Source: an uncultured Muribaculaceae bacterium
GTDB lineage: Bacteria; Bacteroidota; Bacteroidia; Bacteroidales; Muribaculaceae
Direction: 5' to 3'
Assembly: GCA_910579185.1 (NCBI GenBank)
Contig: CAJTTG010000004.1
Location: 113,697 to 177,696, forward strand
DNA length: 64,000 nt
A program made the translations under genes and the position numbers. Of this stretch, positions 61,628 through 64,000 are shown piece by piece. Each line of letters begins with the position of its first letter. Within the stretch, counting starts at the first letter, position 1. The notes below the pieces were generated by a model. The model did no database searches. It was not told where the DNA came from and saw nothing but the letters and a program-made list of their open reading frames with translations.

Positions 61628-62800
61628 ATGGACAATTTCTCATATTGCACACCCACGAAATATGTTTTTGGCAGGGGTGCGGAACTTCATGCAGCCGAGG
61701 AGCTGAAAAGCCTGGGGCTGCGGAATGTACTGGTGTGCTACGGCGGTGGATCCGTGGTGCGCAGCGGTTTGCTTCAGCGTGTCCTGGCCACTCTCGATGA
61801 AGCCGGCATCAAACATGTGGAACTGGGTGGCATCCAGCCCAATCCAACGGATCCAAAGGTGCGCGAGGGGATCGCTATAGGTCGTGCCGAGGGGATCGAC
61901 GGGCTTCTGGCCGTGGGTGGTGGATCGGTGATCGACACAGCTAAGGCCATTGCCGCCGGAGTGCCTTACGACGGCGATTTCTGGGACTTCTGGGCCGGTA
62001 AGGCCACTATTCGGACTGCATTGCCTGTTGGGGTGGTGCTGACCATTCCTGCCGCCGGCAGCGAGGGCTCGGGCAACTCTGTGATCACGTTGCTCGACGG
62101 TATGCACAAGATCAGCCTGCGGACTGATTTCTGGCTGCGCCCGAAATTCGCCCTTATGAACCCCGAACTGACTTTCACTCTCCCTCCCGAACAGACGGCC
62201 GCAGGGATTGCCGATATGATGGCGCATATTTTCGAACGCTATTTCTCGCTCACTGAGTCGACTGAAGTGACCGACCGTGTGGCCGAGGGTGTCCTGATGG
62301 CCATAATGGAGGAGGCTCCAAAGGTGATGGCCGATCCGTCGGACTATCAGGCAAGAGCCAATATCATGTGGAGCGGAACGCTTGCCCACAACGGTATCTG
62401 TGGCACTGGTCGCCGCGAGGACTGGGTGAGCCATGCCATGGAGCATGAGATCTCGGCAGTCTATGGTGTTACGCATGGAGCCGGTCTGGCCGTTGTCTTT
62501 CCGGCATGGATGACGTTTATGGCCGAACACCGGCCGCAACGCGGTGCGCAGCTTGCCCGTCGGGTGCTGGGTGTGGTACCGACTGGCTCGGATCGCGACG
62601 ATGCCCTCGAGGGTGTGGCGCGGCTCAGATCGTTCTTCAGCTCGCTCGGACTGCCTGTCACGATGGCGCAGCTCGGCGTGGATCAGCCCGATATAGATCT
62701 TCTCGTGTCCAAGCTGCATGAGAACAAGGGGGAACGGTTCGGCGGATACTACGAAATAACTCCCGAGGTCTCGGCTGCAATCTACCGGCTTGCGATATGA
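61628..62800 (+). CDS. iron-type alcohol dehydrogenase, YqhD-like
   Basis: Family III alcohol dehydrogenase of 390 residues, NAD(P)H-dependent reduction of aldehydes. Nucleotide loop VGGGSVIDTAKAIA; metal ligands in ADMMAH (Asp, His), then HAMEHE and VTHGAGLAVVFP (two His). Resembles YqhD and butanol-dehydrogenase-type proteins that detoxify short aldehydes. Divergent from the sialic-acid operon, and its stop overlaps the start of the next gene (ATGA). Confidence 0.85.
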   Translation: MDNFSYCTPTKYVFGRGAELHAAEELKSLGLRNVLVCYGGGSVVRSGLLQRVLATLDEAGIKHVELGGIQPNPTDPKVREGIAIGRAEGIDGLLAVGGGSVIDTAKAIAAGVPYDGDFWDFWAGKATIRTALPVGVVLTIPAAGSEGSGNSVITLLDGMHKISLRTDFWLRPKFALMNPELTFTLPPEQTAAGIADMMAHIFERYFSLTESTEVTDRVAEGVLMAIMEEAPKVMADPSDYQARANIMWSGTLAHNGICGTGRREDWVSHAMEHEISAVYGVTHGAGLAVVFPAWMTFMAEHRPQRGAQLARRVLGVVPTGSDRDDALEGVARLRSFFSSLGLPVTMAQLGVDQPDIDLLVSKLHENKGERFGGYYEITPEVSAAIYRLAI

Positions 62801-63741
62801 TCAGCATTGTCCGATATGATCCGTCGATGGCGGCGCGATGGGACGATTTCGTGCGGCAATCATCCAATGGCACGCTGCTCCATCTGCGCGGCTATATGGA
62901 CTATCACAGCGACCGCTTCACCGATTGCTCCCTGATTGCTTTCGACTCTCGTGGACGCATCGTCGGGTTGCTTCCGGCCAATGCCGACGGAAAGACAATC
63001 CGTTCCCATCAGGGTCTGACCTATGGTGGATGGATCACGGGCACACGGCATTTCGCGTCGGACACCATGCTTGAGGCTTGGGAAAAGATGGCCGGATGGA
63101 TGCGTGCTGCCGGCTTCTCCGAGCTAATCTACAAACCTATCCCTCAGATATATCACCGCTATCCGGCCGACGACGATCTCTATTCGCTGTTCCGGCTTGG
63201 CGCGCAGCTCGAATCCTGTCAGATATCGTCGGCCATACCGGTCGGAGAGCCTTGGCTTGGCAATCAGGATGCACGGCAGAAAGTACGCAATGCCGGCCGG
63301 GACGGAACCGAGATCCGACGTTCATCCGATTTCCCCCTGTTCATGGAGATGCTCTCGCAGCGTCTTGATGAAAAATATGGAGCCGTGCCCGTTCATTCGC
63401 TTGCCGAAATGGAACTGCTTGCCGGACGTTTCCCCGACAATATCCGGCTTATCATGGCTTATGATCCCAGCGGCGAGCCTCTTGCCGGAACTATTATCTA
63501 CCGGATGCCGACCGTTGTCCACACACAATACATCGCCACGACCGAGGCCGGACGTCGGCAAGGAGTGTTTGCTGCCGTGACATCCCACCTGCTTGAGAAC
63601 GAATGCAACGGTTGCCGGTGGCTCGACTTCGGCACATCCTGCGAACAGGCCGGCCGCATTCTCAACGCCTCCCTCAACCGCCAGAAATACGGCCTCGGCG
63701 GCCGCCCCGTCGCCCATCCCACCCTCCGCCTCCCTCTATGA
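62797..63741 (+). CDS. FemAB/GNAT-like acyltransferase
   Basis: Protein of 314 residues with the double-GNAT outline of FemAB-like or Acetyltransf_6 proteins: an N-terminal half with WDDFVRQSSNGTLLHLRGYMDYH and GLTYGGWITG, and a C-terminal half with SLAEMELLAGRFPDNIRLIM, AGTIIYRMPTVVHTQYIAT and CRWLDFGTSCE. Related proteins attach amino acids or acyl groups to peptidoglycan or polysaccharides; the acceptor cannot be deduced here. Translationally coupled to the alcohol dehydrogenase gene by a four-base overlap. Confidence 0.7.
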   Translation: MISIVRYDPSMAARWDDFVRQSSNGTLLHLRGYMDYHSDRFTDCSLIAFDSRGRIVGLLPANADGKTIRSHQGLTYGGWITGTRHFASDTMLEAWEKMAGWMRAAGFSELIYKPIPQIYHRYPADDDLYSLFRLGAQLESCQISSAIPVGEPWLGNQDARQKVRNAGRDGTEIRRSSDFPLFMEMLSQRLDEKYGAVPVHSLAEMELLAGRFPDNIRLIMAYDPSGEPLAGTIIYRMPTVVHTQYIATTEAGRRQGVFAAVTSHLLENECNGCRWLDFGTSCEQAGRILNASLNRQKYGLGGRPVAHPTLRLPL

Positions 63742-63835
63742 TGGAGCTGTTATGGCACAAGGAATGACACAATATCAGATCTCTTAATAAATGTTAACCA
63801 AAGGCTATGGCGCGTATGCCATAGGCAAAAAAACG

Positions 63836-63843
63836 TATATTTG
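63836..63843 (+). promoter_or_regulatory. candidate -7 box of the last gene
   Basis: TATATTTG fits TAnnTTTG, 26 bases before the ATG at 63869. No TTG at the expected place. A small inverted repeat (CTATGGC/GCCATAG, 63805-63824) lies where a regulator could bind. Confidence 0.4.
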
Positions 63844-63868
63844 CGATAAAAGCAAATAGATCAATACC

Positions 63869-64000
63869 ATGTCACGTTTCATAGTTGCCTTGCTGTTACT
63901 CATGGGAGTGTTGGACGTCTGTGGTCAGACGGCTGACCGGTCGCACAACGGGCTGCGGCCTGGCGATACTCCGGAGTTTGCCCGTATTGAGTTCGCGGAT
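63869..64000 (+). CDS. secreted protein, N-terminal fragment cut by window edge
   Basis: An open frame of 44 codons that runs off the end of the window without a stop. It starts MSRFIVALLLLMGVLDVCGQ, a signal peptide, then TADRSHNGLRPGDTPEF. Too little is present to name a family. A promoter-like box just upstream and the signal peptide make it a real gene start. Confidence 0.6.
   Translation, partial: MSRFIVALLLLMGVLDVCGQTADRSHNGLRPGDTPEFARIEFAD

Noticed and set aside
63805..63830. Terminator after the FemAB-like gene (CTATGGC/GCCATAG)
   Set aside because: The stem is followed by A residues, not T residues, on the plus strand, so it is not a terminator for that gene.

Overview
The window is a stretch of a Bacteroidales chromosome, most likely from a Muribaculaceae-type gut commensal. 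The phylum call rests on a SusC/SusD pair, many secreted lipoproteins, and a recurrent promoter of the Bacteroidetes type: TTG, about 20 nt, then TAnnTTTG. The family-level call is inference. Most genes are GC-rich; a three-gene block at 17.9-20.8 kb is clearly AT-rich.

0.2-14 kb is housekeeping: a YfhO-like membrane protein, a degenerate methyltransferase-like gene, a XerD-type recombinase, gluQ, an HD-domain protein, a secreted alpha/beta hydrolase, two tandem tRNA-Asn genes, an S41 processing protease, mfd and a GH125 mannosidase. 14-18 kb carries a HepT/MntA toxin-antitoxin pair, tRNA-Ala and two lipoproteins. 17.9-23.4 kb is a leftward gene string: a thioredoxin-like lipoprotein, comM, and then the AT-rich block of a transglutaminase-like protein, a secreted lipase-like protein with an Rhs-core scrap, and a membrane protein. 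23.5-30 kb holds pldA, a dtd-mazG-deoC operon with two small membrane proteins, a DUF4091 glycosidase-like protein and rlmN.

30-47.6 kb is a polysaccharide-utilisation locus: a candidate small RNA, SusC, SusD, a Big2-type surface lipoprotein and two large GH85-type endo-beta-N-acetylglucosaminidases. GH85 enzymes cut the chitobiose core of N-glycans, so host glycoproteins are the likely substrate. The two GH85 genes are separated by a REP-associated tyrosine transposase (RAYT) flanked by REP arrays. REP copies continue to 54.1 kb.

47.8-53 kb is a leftward set of phage-type genes: scaffold-like protein, probable major capsid protein, connector-like protein, portal and two unknowns. No terminase, tail, lysis or integrase gene lies in or beside it. 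birA follows. 54.2-61.5 kb is a sialic-acid catabolic operon (MFS transporter, N-acetylneuraminate lyase, AGE-type epimerase, a three-domain SGNH/sialate-esterase/NanM-like fusion, and a creatininase-family protein). It is transcribed from a promoter that overlaps a divergent promoter for an iron-type alcohol dehydrogenase and a FemAB/GNAT-like protein. The last 132 bases open a new secreted protein cut by the window edge.

The strongest leads are the minimal capsid/portal island, the RAYT/REP system in which three different hairpin families share a GTAG foot, the Rhs-core/lipase block, the sialic-acid fusion protein, and the candidate ncRNA upstream of susC. All family calls were made by eye from motifs; no search was run.
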